From positions 57,391 to 121,390 of the forward strand of contig MU130378.1 in assembly GCA_015039465.1 (NCBI GenBank): 64,000 bases of DNA, in the 5' to 3' direction. Numbering within the stretch: position 1 is the first letter of the stretch; every line of letters starts with the position of its first letter. The notes below the pieces were generated by a model. It ran no database searches, was not told where the DNA came from, and saw only the letters and a list, made by a program, of their open reading frames with translations. This document shows, piece by piece, positions 1 through 12,690 of this stretch. This DNA comes from Phlegmacium glaucopus. Lineage: Eukaryota; Basidiomycota; Agaricomycetes; Agaricales; Cortinariaceae. A program made the position numbers and the translations under genes.

Positions 1-3000
1 TTAATGCATCAGCCTCAAGTAAAATGTTGAATGTCTGGAAGACCGGAACAACGACGGCATTTGAAGTCATATTGGACCTGGCGTGATCTATCAGGTCAAC
101 TACCAATTCAGACAGGCTGTATGTCGAAGTCTGGTCTTTTACAAGCGGCAGGCCTCGAGCGAATTTGACGAGACTGTCTGCCACAGGCCTTTGCTGTTGT
201 ACCAAGTGAGAACGAGTTGCTATCTTGTGGCAAATGAAACTTTACAGTGCTATCCGTCTTACTTCCTATGCTGATTACAATCCCACGAAGAACATGTTTG
301 CGGTATTCGGGGATCTTTAGTAGATCCAATGCACGCGGAAACAGCCATGCCCCATCGTTCCAGCCTATTTGTTCTGTTTCGCTGGGTTGAAACATTGAAT
401 CGGATACCATCACGACATTACACAGAAACACGACACACCTTAGAAAGAGTTTGTGGAGCAATATTAATCCAGGCATACACCATCGATCACCACCGCTGAC
501 TGAGGGAACCGATAAAGTGAGAATTTTCATAAAACATACACCTGCTTGCTGCCGGACGTTGTCCAATCGTTCAACTCCCTGTTTAAGAATACCAGCAATA
601 ACCGCGTGATATTTCTGAGGCGGAAAGTAACTATCAAGGTCCGGTATTGAGCGTGCCTCGCGGAAGAGAAGCTCGGAAATCGAAGTAAGCCCTTGGATGC
701 AGACCAGTCTAACCCATGAGCCAACGTCACCGCGTTCATCGATCGTATAATCGTCTAAACCACCCAGCAAGGCGTCGACCAGGGAATTTACAACTTGGCT
801 TGACACATCTACACAAAAATGGATAAGGTTCTCCAAAAAAGGGAAAAACTGAACCTACACGTCGCAAGATGAGGCGAAACAAGGGTAAGGATGCGAGGGA
901 TTGCCAGGAAGCAGCTTCTTCGTGTCTCAATACTTGACTATACGAATCAGGTCAATCATGATTTATGATAATTCAAAGCTCCTTACTTTTGACTTTACGC
1001 CATCCAAGAGGTAGTTAATTGCCTGTGGGAGGGTGCTGGGGTGCTTTGAGTAGTTTATCACGCTCAAAACTCGTGCAAGGCTTTGCTGCATGATTGGTGA
1101 ACCCCTTTTCATTTCCTTGATTAACCTGGAAATGAAACTTAGTCGTAAGCCCGCTGCGAAATTTACACCAAGAAAAGAAAAATCACTGAGACACATCAGC
1201 GGAAGAGTCTGTGAGATCACTAATTACACGCATTGCATCTGCGGCGGCCTCCTGAACGAAAGTACTTCTATGCTTTAGACCGACGTCAACAATCTTTCTC
1301 CATAACTTAACGGAGGAACCTTCGCCCAGCTCTATTTCAGTGACTGTCATAGAGTTTGCTATCACCTGACAAGATGTTGCGACAACGAGATCGTTACGTG
1401 TTGTTGTCAGATTAATTTCTGGAACATGATTTAAGTGTTTAAAAATCTGATAAATAATTTATGCATTGGATATAGTTAGTCGATGAAGTACAAAATCGCA
1501 ACGTACATTGCGGAGATGACCTTCCAACGCTGAAGGATCTTTCTCGGATTCACGATAGGCATTTGCAATTTCGCATAACGATAAGAGCCCCCCATGAATG
1601 TCAGTCGTGTCGAATGAATTCAGAAGACGGACCTGTAAAGTTGTTCAAGTCCTTTATCGGCTCTCGAATAGGAAATTTGCTTACAGATTTCTCGATGGCT
1701 AGAGGCGCGAGTCTGGACATGTCATGAAGACAGATAAGGCGTAGAGACTGCGATCCAAGTTCTCTCATCGAGACGTCCCAGTGGCGGAGAACAACATCCA
1801 AAATATGATCGAAGAGGAATCTTTGATACTCCACATGACTGCCAAACGGGTCAGAGTGGAGAGGTCGGAAAACACGATTCACTTTGCTTACTTCGCTACC
1901 TGAGGCGCAGCAACCAAAAATGCGTTCTTTCGAATGCTAACAGCGTAAAAGTCCGTTTTTCCCAACACGTCGATCCCATGAGGAAATAAATTCTGTAAAC
2001 CATAGTGAGATCTAAACGGGAAAGACCAAGGGTCCTACTGACAGTCCTGCCCACATGTTCCTGGAATGCTGCGCTAGCGGCACGCCGGATATGAATTTCC
2101 CGATCATAAAGTGCAACCGTTCCAAGACGCTGTGCCAGATTATTTGCATGCGGCATCAATGCTGAGTGATTTTGTGACCGTGCAAGCGCCCACAATGCAT
2201 AGGATGCAGCGTCCCGGACATTGGAACCAATTGAATGAGCTCCCTTCCGCAAGTCGAAGTACAAGGCCTATGAAATATGCTGAGAAAAAAAATAGGTTCA
2301 TTCATGTAATGACAACGTCCACCTTACCTTTGATAACCATTGGATTAATTGAGGTAAGTGCTCAGGTTCAATGAGATTACGTCTTGCTATTTCAGCGCAT
2401 GCAAGGCATGCACCGTGCCATGTGCTCTCTGCAATAGCTGGAAGGTCATATAGGCTGGCGGCCGCAAGGGAGTGAATCTCAAATAATCCCAAAATCGTTT
2501 CCAAAACCTGACCGCCAAAGTCTTTGGGAAGGCGTTCGGTAAGCCTTGCAACACCTTTAGCTGCCGACCAGCGTACGATTGTATCCTGTTAATACGTAGT
2601 GAGATCAACCTATTGTTGGAAAAAAAAGGGCTAATACTTTGTCTTGCAGTGTTTCAAATAACTCTTCCAAAATTTGCTCTACATCATCGGGGACTTCTAT
2701 GTTATTCTCTGTATCATCGAAGTGGCTTGATGAAATCTCATCAGCAACCAGAGGACGAGCTATTGTTCATTGAGTGACAATGTCCTGATGGAAATTGGAA
2801 AGATTGACCCTTTCTTCTCTTTGTATCCTGACCTGCAGGTAACAATCGCAGACCTATCCTTGAAATAAGTTTGGTATTGAATTTCCGAACGACAGTGTTG
2901 TTTGTAAGCGTTGAAGTTTGCTTTACGATACGAGTTACAGTCATGAGCTCAACAAGTTCGGCCTGAACTTGCTCTGCAGATCCCGATTTTACAACCTCAC

Positions 3001-3968
3001 AGAGAACGCCCAGAAGGCCGATGGTCTATATAGAATGTTTATGCCACGCAGTGATTGCCAAATTTATACAATACTCACCGTGAAAACGTCGTTACCTTCT
3101 CGGAGGAACGTATGTGACCACTGAATAAATTTATGGAAACCTTCGCCTGCATCCTTCCTGGAAAAAGTGGTTAAGTCTACAAGTAGGGGAAAATGTAACA
3201 TACCTACCTCATGTACAAGCGAGACAGAAGGAGAACAGCAGCATCTCGCTCGAGGCCAGCTCTCCCAAGATACGCCTTTGCCGTGGACTCAATTGCAGCA
3301 GCAGTAGCACCAATACTTTCAGGCTCATCAAATTGAACCAAATCGAATGGAATCATGCAGATGAGATACAACCAGAGCAATATCACATATCGCAAGGCCC
3401 ATTGATGTAGTATCTGTACAAGACCATCAGGAAGTTGCATATAGTCCAAGGCGATCGATAAATCGGCAATTTCGTGGGGGAAGAACCTGACTATAGGGTT
3501 TTCAACCCATACTCTCTTTCAATCGAAAAAAGGGCCTTTGATGGGGGGGAGACTAACTGATCGTTTTATAACCTCGACATTTGATGTAGCTATACATGAG
3601 AAGTGCGATACGTCCGACCCGCTTTGACGATCCTTTACTTTCAGGATGGGCAATGGATTGCTTTGCATGAGATTTTAGACATTCGACGACGGGTTCCACG
3701 AGTTGCTCGAGGTATGGATCGAGTAGATAAGATTGCTCTTGGTATTCAGTGAGCTGGGATTAGAAAATGAGGATAGAGGTACATTTCAAATCGAATTGAG
3801 GTGTACCATAGCGCTGAGAGATTGTTGGGTGAGAAATTCTTTATATTCCTCCTCTTCTCCCGGCTCTTCTTGTAAGTCCAAGCTTAGGAACGTTTCCTGG
3901 AGGTTGCGAAACTCATTAAAACGCTCGAAAGTCGCGAAAACCTTCGCTTCTGGTATTTCTTCTGTCAT
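1..3968 (-). CDS. TBCD: Tubulin-folding cofactor D (TBCD/Alp1/Cin1), 3' end outside window
   Basis: Multi-exon minus-strand gene. Its product belongs to the tubulin cofactor D family, which binds beta-tubulin in the cytosol and helps assemble or take apart the alpha/beta dimer. The N-terminal exon begins at the ATG at 3968 (MTEEIPEAKVF). An intron then leads to LTEYQEQSYLLDPYLEQLVE and IKCRGYKTI (about 3725-3570), typical of the cofactor D start. The exon at 3450-3204 has LLWLYLICMIPFD and DAAVLLLSRL. The exon near 2264-1900 has GSNVRDAASYALWALAR and RRAASAAFQEHVGR, the most diagnostic HEAT-repeat motifs. The exon near 836-530 has DDYTIDERGDVGSWVR. Coding sequence is still open at base 1, so I estimate that the last 100-150 residues lie to the left. 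No disabling change was seen. Exact intron borders were not all fixed. Confidence 0.93.
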
Positions 3969-4318
3969 TCAAGATGACTTTGTTGAAGTAAGAGGGTGTA
4001 AGTTGTTTGGCAAATTTGATGGCGATTATGACTTAAAATCTACCACAACTCGGAATTATTTAATTTTAATCTCTTGCAAAGAAGGTCCTTTGACTAAGTC
4101 CTTGACAATATGGACAACGACATACAACGCGGAATCAAGAGGAAGAGATACGAACCCCCACAGGAGGTGTGTCTTTCCAACCTCAAATACTTCGTCGATG
4201 GCTGACGTGGATCTCCCAATGTAGGAGTTAAGCATCCGTATAAAAGGGAAACTTGTAGATACTTTTTGTTTATTTTTTCTTTGAAAAGTAATCATCCAGA
4301 GTCCTCTAGCATCACGAA
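3969..4318. promoter_or_regulatory. Divergent promoter region between TBCD and BUD22-like gene
   Basis: 350 bp separate the two start codons of genes transcribed away from each other. Both promoters and 5' leaders must therefore lie here. I see no TATA box or other named site that I would defend. Confidence 0.55.
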
Positions 4319-5724
4319 ATGAAAGAAGTTCATAAAGCCACTAAAAAAGCGAAAATATTCGAAACGCAGAAAGTAGTAAAGAAATTGAAGGACTTGGGGT
4401 GCGAGCTAACCTATCATCGCTCCTGTTCCATTTTTAAAATGTTTCTATAGGAAAAAAGGCGATACTACTAGCCAGGCTGTTGGAGAACACGAAGCAGAAT
4501 TAACCTGTCTCAAGGTCACTTAGTATTTTTAAATTGCAGCTCGCTTTCTCATAGTTTCGTTATCGAGTAGGGAACTGACCACGACTCGATAGGAAATACA
4601 GCTCTCAAAACCAAACTTCTCAAGGACCGCACACTCCGCGAAAACGAAGAGATCATCACTGCTATGAATAAAGAACTCGAAGGATCGCTCGTCGTCCTCG
4701 CAGAGCCGGGAACGACCGTTGCTAAAATTCAAAGCCGGCTTTTAAGCTCTAAAATTCTTGGTATTCAGGTTGCCGCATCTCTGGAAGCTCTAAAGGTCCT
4801 TCTGAATCCAGCATTGAAGCAAAACGAGCCAGAAAGTAACGCTCCTGTGCCGTCGGACAAAGGTGTGGAGCGACCCTCGAAGCTCCGGAAAGAAACATCG
4901 AACGTAACTGCAAAGGTACAAACTAGGCCCGATAACACCGACCATGACGCCAACGTAAACATGGATGACGCAGGCTGGGAGTCGGGCAGCATTGACGAAG
5001 ACCGAGTAGAAAACTTGACAGACGACGGATGGGAGTCTGGCGAAATCAGTCCGAAGGAAGATGAATCCTCGGAAAGCGAAGATGATGAACTGAAAGTCAA
5101 ACCAAAATCGAAACTCGGCAAACCTGCCAAGTCCTCTTCCTCAATAAATGAGTCGACTTTTCTGCCCTCGCTCTCCGTGGGTTTTATTCGTGGCGGCTCA
5201 GATGATTCTGACTGGAGTGAGACGGAAGGTAAAAGTACAGATTTGGAGCCAAAAAAAAACAGGCGTGGTCAAAGAGCCCGACGAGCGTGAGTGATCAAAT
5301 GCCGTTGCTTCCCAATCTGCCATTTACCTTGGGCCCCGTCTGTCCGCGGTTCTTTAGAATATGGGAAAAGAAATTCGGGCGTAATGCGAATCACAAGAAA
5401 AAGGAGGAAGAGGTAACTGCACAAGCGCGTAAGATTAGTGGTCACACGAGCAAAATTACAGGGTCCAATGGCCCTAAATTGCCGGGTCCTTCCTCAGCTA
5501 GAGGATCAGCACGCTATTCAAAGGATAAAAAGTTCTCACAAATTCATCAACCAGTAGATGCAGGCTGGGGAACCCGTACTGTTGGCGTTTCAACTCCATC
5601 TATAGTTACGCCTGCGGGCATGGATCGTCCATTGCATCCATCTTGGGAAGCAAAGAGGAGATTGAAAGAGAAACAGAGTGTAGGGATCGTTCCAAGTCAG
5701 GGGAAAAAAATCAAATTTTCATAG
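4319..5724 (+). CDS. BUD22: BUD22/SRFBP1-family ribosome-biogenesis protein
   Basis: Bud22 proteins (SRFBP1/p49 in animals) are nucleolar factors needed for small-subunit rRNA maturation. The C-terminal part is diagnostic: KKNRRGQRARRA is joined across a 71 nt intron (5287-5357) to IWEKKFGRNANHKKK, and the protein ends with LHPSWEAKRRLKEKQ and GKKIKFS. The middle (4980-5280) is acidic with two similar DDGWESG/DAGWESG blocks. The N-terminus is read from the ATG at 4319 (MKEVHKATKKAKIF), followed by at least two short introns between about 4400 and 4600; their borders are my weakest call. The frame with DHDSIGNTALKTKLLKD upstream of 4664 is clearly coding, so the internal ATG at 4664 is not the start. 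It converges on the zinc-finger gene 215 bp downstream. Confidence 0.85.
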
Positions 5725-5939
5725 TCATGTGGTCTTGTATTCGTATTGGACTCTAGGTATCCATGGATAAGAACATAATTTTTTAAGTCAGGGTAGGTCA
5801 AAACAAGTAAGGACCTATTGAAAGCAGAATGAAAAAACTCAAAGTTACGTGAAACGATCAATGAAATGAGGGAAAAAGAAATGCATAGATGAGTTTAGAG
5901 GTCGGAATAGGAATAGATCCGTTATTGTTCAACAAAGAA

Positions 5940-6647
5940 CTAAGTTCTTGAGCTGCACACATGACGCTTACCCTCGACCAACCGGCAGGATCTCGAGCAC
6001 CAGAATTCTCCACATTTGCCACAGCGAGGGAAATCGCTACCAGCCTTCCCACAAGTGGAACAATACACCTTTTTGGTGCACAATTTCGACTTTTTTTCAA
6101 GTCGTGCAAGAATTGGATGAAGATCGGAGTGTACATTGTGGGATATCATCGAAGACGATGGAGAAGTCGGGGAGGGCGTCCGAGTAATATAGGGTATCTC
6201 TGGAGATGAGGTTTTACTATTCTCCCGATAGGATGATGCTGGAGTGCGTATACCATATGAGGATGTCCGTCGCCGTTTAGGAGAAGATTGGTTGGTGTAA
6301 GAAGGAGCGACGGAGATGAATTCGCGTAAACATGTCGTTGCGGAGCGTAAGGGGATAAAGGATCCCCAGGCTTCGTGTTTTTCAGGTTTCTGACTGACGA
6401 TAACGGTGGCTTCTCCTTTTGTTATCTCAAAGACTGAATGCACAGAGGTGCCAGAGGAGATGGATAGTAAAGATAACGCGCGGGTACGTGAGCGTGAAAT
6501 TGGACAAAAAGGCACAGTAAACGTTGTCTAAGGTAAAGGGGCAGGAAGTGCGATGATAAGGTCAACAAAACATTCGGTATCGACATAACAAAAAAAAAGG
6601 CGTACCTCTGCGGTCGAAATCGATTGCGCTGAAGAAGAGTGAGCCAT
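5940..6647 (-). CDS. Small zinc-finger protein, HIT/MYND-like C-terminal finger
   Basis: Two exons give 209 residues. Exon 1 runs 6647-6606 (MAHSSSAQSISTAE), the intron is 6605-6528 (78 nt, GTACGC..TTAG), and exon 2 runs 6527-5940. The first two thirds are rich in Ser, Thr and Arg and probably disordered. The last ~37 residues have a Cys/His pattern of CxxC, nine residues, CxxC, four, CxxxC, then HxC: CSTCGKAGSDFPRCGKCGEF followed by WCSRSC and KRHVC. This resembles HIT-type or MYND-type fingers, but the final His-Cys spacing differs from the HIT consensus. In HIT proteins the finger mediates contacts in snoRNP and chromatin-remodelling assembly; whether that applies here is inference. The function is unknown. 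Confidence 0.7.
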
Positions 6648-8143
6648 AGTTAAGATAAGAAGTTACTCGTTACTGGAAAAGCGACCAGGGCTGGGCTTTT
6701 ATAAAACTTCTAGGTGGGAATACTGAAGGGTTTAAGTTGGAGGAAAGGAAAAGAGTGAGCTCAGTCCGGTTCAATATAGATATCGACTCACAAGCAAAAT
6801 AAAGCTTCTATAGCGGTATTGATGTTGATTTAACCAAATACGTTGAATTAGAATGATGAAATATAGTTGAGAGTCCTTCTAGGCTTCTACTACCAATGAG
6901 CAAAAAAAAAAAGAGAGCAAAGCTTAAGATGGATAACCCGGTCAAATCCCAAAGTTGTCGCGACGATGATACACCGACACTTAGGTAATGTTGTTCCCAC
7001 GCCATCTATTTTTGGTTGAAAGACGGCGAAAGAAAGGGCCATTGTATGATAAAAAGCCATGCCAGTGGGACGGGCAAGCCGTTGGAAAACTCCTGTCGGC
7101 CGATTGATTATGCATGTGCTGCCCAGCTACTGCTTCTCCTTCTCGAATTCTGTTCCCTGCGGGTAGGCTCCTGTAGGCTCGTGACCGAAAACCCTTGATA
7201 TAAGGGTCTTGCCGCCTCGAGTCGCGCACAATGATCGAAAGTGGGATTTCGGACATCACTTTGTGAAGAGCAAAAGACCCTAAATAGGAAAATATATTTT
7301 GGCAGAGTGAGCACTTCGAGAACTTAGATTCATTACTTACTCTGATATTCAAGTATACGATCTGACTCTCAATGAGATCCTGGATTCTTTGTCAACCCTT
7401 GACAAGAAGCTTGAATCCATCCGAAACTGCTCTGTAAAATCGTTGGTGGGTGTAAAGGTTGTTTAGAAAAAATTTAACTTGGAGAGATGGCTTTGGAGGC
7501 ATTGTATATGTCAAACGATGAGAGGAGTGAAAGAGCGACCGTCATCGACATTCTCTGTCGCGGCTGTCTGCAAAAATATACAGGGTCGGTGATGTCCGAA
7601 GGCCCACTTTCGCGGACATGAGCCGCTTTACAGGTCCTAGGATTTGCCTAGGATCGCAAATGCTAGGATCTGTCACAGGTCAATGTTCGATGTTGCGGGA
7701 ATGTGAACCGCTTTCTCAAACACGTTGTCCAGTTTATACCCACCCAACTCTAAGATCCATGTGTGTTGGACTTGGCAATAGGCACGGCCCGATTGCTTTA
7801 TGTCACGATCCACACACAACACATAAACCATCCCACAAGTCAAAACGTTAGAACAGAGCTCGGTCCAGTCCACTGCTGTAATCACCTGATGCTACCTGCG
7901 GTAACTATCGGCCAGTGCGCGCCGTTTCCAGTGTCCACCTCCAAGTTCCCTAACAGATATTAAAATAAGGACATGGGTCGAGCTGGGGCCGAGTCCTCAG
8001 AGTGCGGAATTCGTGGATAAGGGTTTACCTAACTAGTGGCCTTTTGTTGTCGAACATCACGCGAGCCTCAATTCGATTGACAACGATCGACTATTAACGA
8101 CTGAGGACCTGACGACTTGACGACTTCACCTGTCAAGTGCGCA
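6648..8143. other. Intergenic, no supported gene
   Basis: About 1.5 kb between two divergent genes. Open frames on both strands (for example 6981-7352 minus) lack recognisable motifs, overlap each other and look like chance. The region must hold the promoters of the zinc-finger gene and of the sugar transporter. No repeat or RNA gene was recognised. Confidence 0.5.
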
Positions 8144-10900
8144 ATGGAGAAACGTGCAAGTGATACATCGACAGAGAAGTATGTCGGCGACAGTACTGGT
8201 GATGTTAGGGACAATTCGCGTAAAGAGGCCCCGTTGACGCCGATGGAGAGGCAGATCGCTCTTCAAGCAGCTCTGAAGATTGATCCTGGAGTTAAACGAT
8301 GGGCATGGGCTGCTATCCAGGTGAGCATTATGTTCTACAGTGGCAGATGCACGGTCAGCGGCTTACACATCAACACCCAATTACATAGTTGTACTTGGTT
8401 ACTCTCGTGGTATGTTGCTGTGCTGGAGATAGTGGCTTTGATGGCACGGTATGAATCGAAACTTGCGTATCACGATTCTTGAATTTATTGACGCTGTTGG
8501 AACACAAAGGTTATGGGTGGTATCAATAGTATGAAGCAATACCAACAGTATTTCGGTTTGACCGGGGTTGGAAAGAGTACCAGGTGAGATTTCCTCATCC
8601 CCCTGATGATACTCAAATCGATTGATTGCGCAACTTCGGGTACAGCATCGTGTTTGGAATTTTCACTGTGTTCGTCTTTTCATTTTTTTAAAGGACCCAG
8701 GTTGTTCGAATGATTCTTTTATTTAATGGATAGTGGTTCTATCTGGTACGTGACTTTGTTCCTAGCTTGATCTCATCAAGTTGATGTTCGGACAATAGTG
8801 GTACAGTCCCAGCATGTAAGTTTCCAAAACCAATCAACATCACCTCTTCATATTCATGCTATATCAGCGTATCTTCCGGACCGATTTGGTCGTCGGTTTT
8901 CAATGTTCTTCGGGAATGCCATCTTGATGTATGTCTGTCAGAATAATTCCTTGCACATTTTTTCGACGTTTTCGTAGTGTTGGAGCTATCCTCACCGCTA
9001 ATGCTAAAGACAAGGGCATGTTCCTGGGGGGCCGTTTCCTAACTGGTAATCTAATCTTCTCTCATATATTCATGTGTCTTTATATACATATATCTAGGCC
9101 TTGGTGCTACATGTGCAAGCGCTTCGGCGAAGTCTTACCTTGCAGAAATAGCTCCAGCAAAGTCACGAGGGGCATATCTGGGGTTTTTGAATTCTTTGTA
9201 AGTAACACGCTCGCTCGCTCTATCCACCTATTCCAGTCACCAACTTTCATGTAGCTTTTATGTCGGCCAGATCACTGCGACAGGTATGATGATATCCACC
9301 GGAAAATTCCAAAACCAGTGGTCTTGGCGTTTGCCTTTGTATGTCCAGGTAGGTCCTTGCCAAGCCGGACTGAAGCGAAATGATTAAAGGGGGGACGTGT
9401 GTTTAGGTTGTACCAGCTTCCATCAACTTGATCTTCGTCTTTCTCTGTCCCGAATCGTGAGTCTCATCCAACATGTAATAAATTTTGACTGATTTCGTCA
9501 TGGGTTAATCAGTCCTCGTTGGTTGCATAGCATTGGGAAGGCCGATGAAGCGCGTAGGATCCTCGCGAGATTTCACAGCAGCAATGATGATATCAGGTCT
9601 CCACTTGTTGATCTTGAGATGAAGGAGATAGAGGAGAAGATTCAGATAGATGGTGCTGATAGTCAGTTGGCCTGCTTGATCTTGGTACTTATATTAGCTG
9701 ACGTGCACTCATCTTCGAATTCGATAGAAACGTGGTGGGATTTTAGGCCTCTGTTTAGGACTCGCGCAGACCGATATCGTGCTTATATGGTTATCTTAAT
9801 CGGTATGTTTTCTCTGCTTGACCTCACTGACGATATGGACGGCATTGATGATAATAATAGGAACGTTTGGTATGGCTATTTCCTTCCAACTCATAAATTC
9901 AGACGTTCTCTTGATCTTTATTTAATTAGGTCAACTGAGTGGCAATGGTTTAATAACGTATTTCCTGCCTATATTACTGCACAATGCGGGAATTACATCG
10001 CAACAACGTGTGCTGACGCTTAATTTCGTGAACAGCGTGACGTCGTAGTAAGTTATATGTTTATGGCTTTTTATATTGGCTACTAACTCATCCATCTAGT
10101 ATGGGAGGTGTGTAATTCTGGTTACATTTCAGGCAATTTGATCTTGATAAAGGCATTATGATTTATAGCTTTGCTAGTGAGCTTGTAGTGGCCAAGTGAT
10201 CCCTGTATTTGCTAATGATGTTTTGATGATTTTTAGGGTTCATCCGTTGTCGATCGGTTTGGACGTCGGAAAATCTTGATACTTGCCACTAGTACAATGG
10301 CGTGCATGTTGGCTATCGTGAGTGCTCTGCTCAGCCATGTTGAAAGTGGTGTGGTGAGGGCGAATGCGGGAATTACGTTTATTTACTTGTTCATGGTGGT
10401 GTTTTCATTTGGATGGACTCCGATGTACGTGCTATTACCTCCATCATCTGTAAAACGCTGTCAACCATTGATCATTTTGGATGTCAGGCAAGCTCTCTAT
10501 CCAGCAGAGGTGCTGGGCTATGAAGCTCGAGCCAAAGGTCTTGCTTTTGTGGGTATTGTTAGTCAGATCGCCAATTTGATTAACTCATTCGGGTAGGTTA
10601 TCATCAAGGATGCACTGGTATACTAAATATACTAATGGGAATTTCTGGTAGGCTTCCGGTGGCGCTGCAGAAGATTGGATGGAAAGGTACTCCTTTTGTC
10701 CAATTGCGGCGAACTCTTGATTGATGGATGTGATAGTCTACCTAATCTTTTTGTTTTGGGATGTGTTGGAGGTGGTGGTGATTTATTTCTTCGTTGTTGA
10801 AACGAAAGGGTTGACGCTGGAGGAGATCAATGACATTTTTGACAAGCCTAATCCTAGGAAATATAGTGAACAACTTCATAGGGAGACTAGGATGTACTAG
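8144..10900 (+). CDS. MFS sugar transporter (lactose-permease/hexose-transporter type), 21 exons
   Basis: Plasma-membrane sugar porter of the major facilitator superfamily. Motifs in order: [23 protein letters not shown] (first DRxGRR loop), [55 protein letters not shown] (second loop), [16 protein letters not shown] and [11 protein letters not shown]. The substrate cannot be told from sequence; the closest pattern I know is fungal lactose-permease-like porters. Exons: 8144-8320, 8389-8448, 8510-8583, 8646-8669, 8734-8745, 8799-8815, 8868-8928, 8978-9045, 9098-9197, 9255-9348, 9407-9456, 9513-9661, 9728-9802, 9861-9869, 9930-10047, 10100-10107, 10169-10176, 10237-10424, 10488-10592, 10652-10686, 10737-10900. 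They sum to 1596 nt (531 aa plus stop) with all phases matching. The ATG at 8144 is the first in frame. The last ~50 nt were duplicated at 23022. Confidence 0.92.
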
Positions 10901-12690
10901 TATTTGTAAACAAATGACAACAAGTCGGATACCTGTACTACTAGTAGTAGTACTTACGCGCTGGCATTTCCTCATCCTCTCGCTCCCGCTTGAACAATCT
11001 TTTATCATTTCCCTCTCTTGCACTTCCGCCGTGAATCATGGTTCGTTATCATCCAATCCAATCCATTGCCATCCACTTACCTTTTTTAGGGTCAAATGCT
11101 AACTGCCCCCGGTTTGTTTGAATTTGGTTGTATTATTTGTCTTGCTCAATATCACATCTCACAGCGACCACAAAAGCTACAGATTCGGGCGCAAATGAAC
11201 GACTGTTCTACGCCGTCTCATCGATGCAGGGTTGGAGAGTCAGTACGTTCGGGTTCATCCCCAGCATTCCATTTGCTCTGACCATCTTTTACAGCGATGG
11301 AAGATGCCCATGCTATTGTCTTAGATCTCGAAGCCGCAAATGATAAGCAGAATTGTTTTTTCGCGGTATACGATGGTCATAGTGGTGCGCCGATATCGTC
11401 TTATCCTCCATTATAAAATACCTTGTAATCATTCCTCCAGGTGCTAGCGTGGCTGAATTTGCTGGTAACAATGTGCATAAACGACTAGTGACAGAAGAGG
11501 CCTATAAACACGAAGATTATGAACTAGCACTCAAAAAGGCTTTTTTGGGGACGGATGAAGACCTCCTAGCTAGTCAGTTTACGTTTCGCCATCTTTTTGT
11601 TATCATCCCTTCCAACCAGATGACTCTGTAGACCCGGCGCATACAGGAGATCCTTCGGGTTGTACCGCGGTTGTGGCTTTAGTCACACACGATAATAAAA
11701 TCTATGTCGTATGTCCCTCTTCTTCTCTGTATGTCCCTCTTCTTCTCTGTATGTCCCTCTTCTTCTCTGTATATCTCATTATAACTCATGGCATGTAGGC
11801 GAATGCTGGTGATTCACGATCTGTCCTGGGAGTTAAGGGAGAGGTTCAGCCCCTGAGTTTTGATCATAAACCGACAAACGCTGGTGAATGCGCCGTTGTA
11901 TAAGTACTCAATTTGCATCTGTTAATTCCTATTCGCAGGTGAGAGGCTACGGATTTCGGGCGCTGGTGGTTATGTCGAATGTGGGCGAGTCAACGGTTCT
12001 GTTTATTCCTACCTTTTCATCACCGTTATAGGACTGAACGATCGTTATCAGGCGACCTTGCGCTATCACGCGCTCTGGGAGACTTTAAATTCAAAAAGAA
12101 TTATTCCCTGGGACCAGATGCTCAGATCGTTACAGCAAATCCTGACGTAACTTGCCATGAGATTACGGAAGATGACGAATTTTTTGTGATAGCATGTGAT
12201 GGTGAATCTCGGGTCTCCTATTGCACCACAGCATATTTTTTGACTGTTCCGTATGACCATAGGTATCTGGGATTGTATGAGCTCACAAGAAGTGGTCAAC
12301 TTTGTTCGCTATCAAGTTTCCCAAGGCGTGGAGCTGACAGATATAGGTGAAATGATCTGTGAATACTGCCTCGCACCAGATACGACATCAAGGGATGATT
12401 TTGGTTGTGATAATATGACTGTTCTTATTGTCGCCATCACACATGGACGTTCAAAAGACGAGTGGTATGCCTGGATTGCAGATCGTGTCACGAACAACTA
12501 CGGTTACGAAACGCCAAGCACACTGCTGCAGCTGTATGCACCAAGTCGGCTCATGGCGTTCCGTGCGAATAGCGAAGCATATAGCATACACCATCGCGCT
12601 CTCGAAAAATACACTGCACAGCGTGATGCATCATCCACGCAGTTGTCCACATCGTCCTTGCAGGTGCATTCACAGTCGCAAACTAATGCA
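10849..12690 (+). repeat. Left copy of a ~1.84 kb direct duplication
   Basis: From the last codons of the transporter through the first ten exons of the PP2C gene, this stretch is repeated in the same direction at 23022-26311, once two inserted elements are subtracted there. The copies are nearly identical in exons and introns. They differ at scattered single bases, in a replaced ~100 bp just upstream of the PP2C start, and in a 20 bp tandem repeat unique to this copy. Similarity stops abruptly after 12690. Confidence 0.9.

Noticed and set aside
6981..7352. 123-codon minus-strand frame
   Set aside because: No motif, overlapped by frames on the other strand, Ser/Arg/Asn mix typical of chance.
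12066..12299. Minus-strand frames repeated in both PP2C copies
   Set aside because: Antisense shadows of PP2C exons; their repetition simply follows the duplication.
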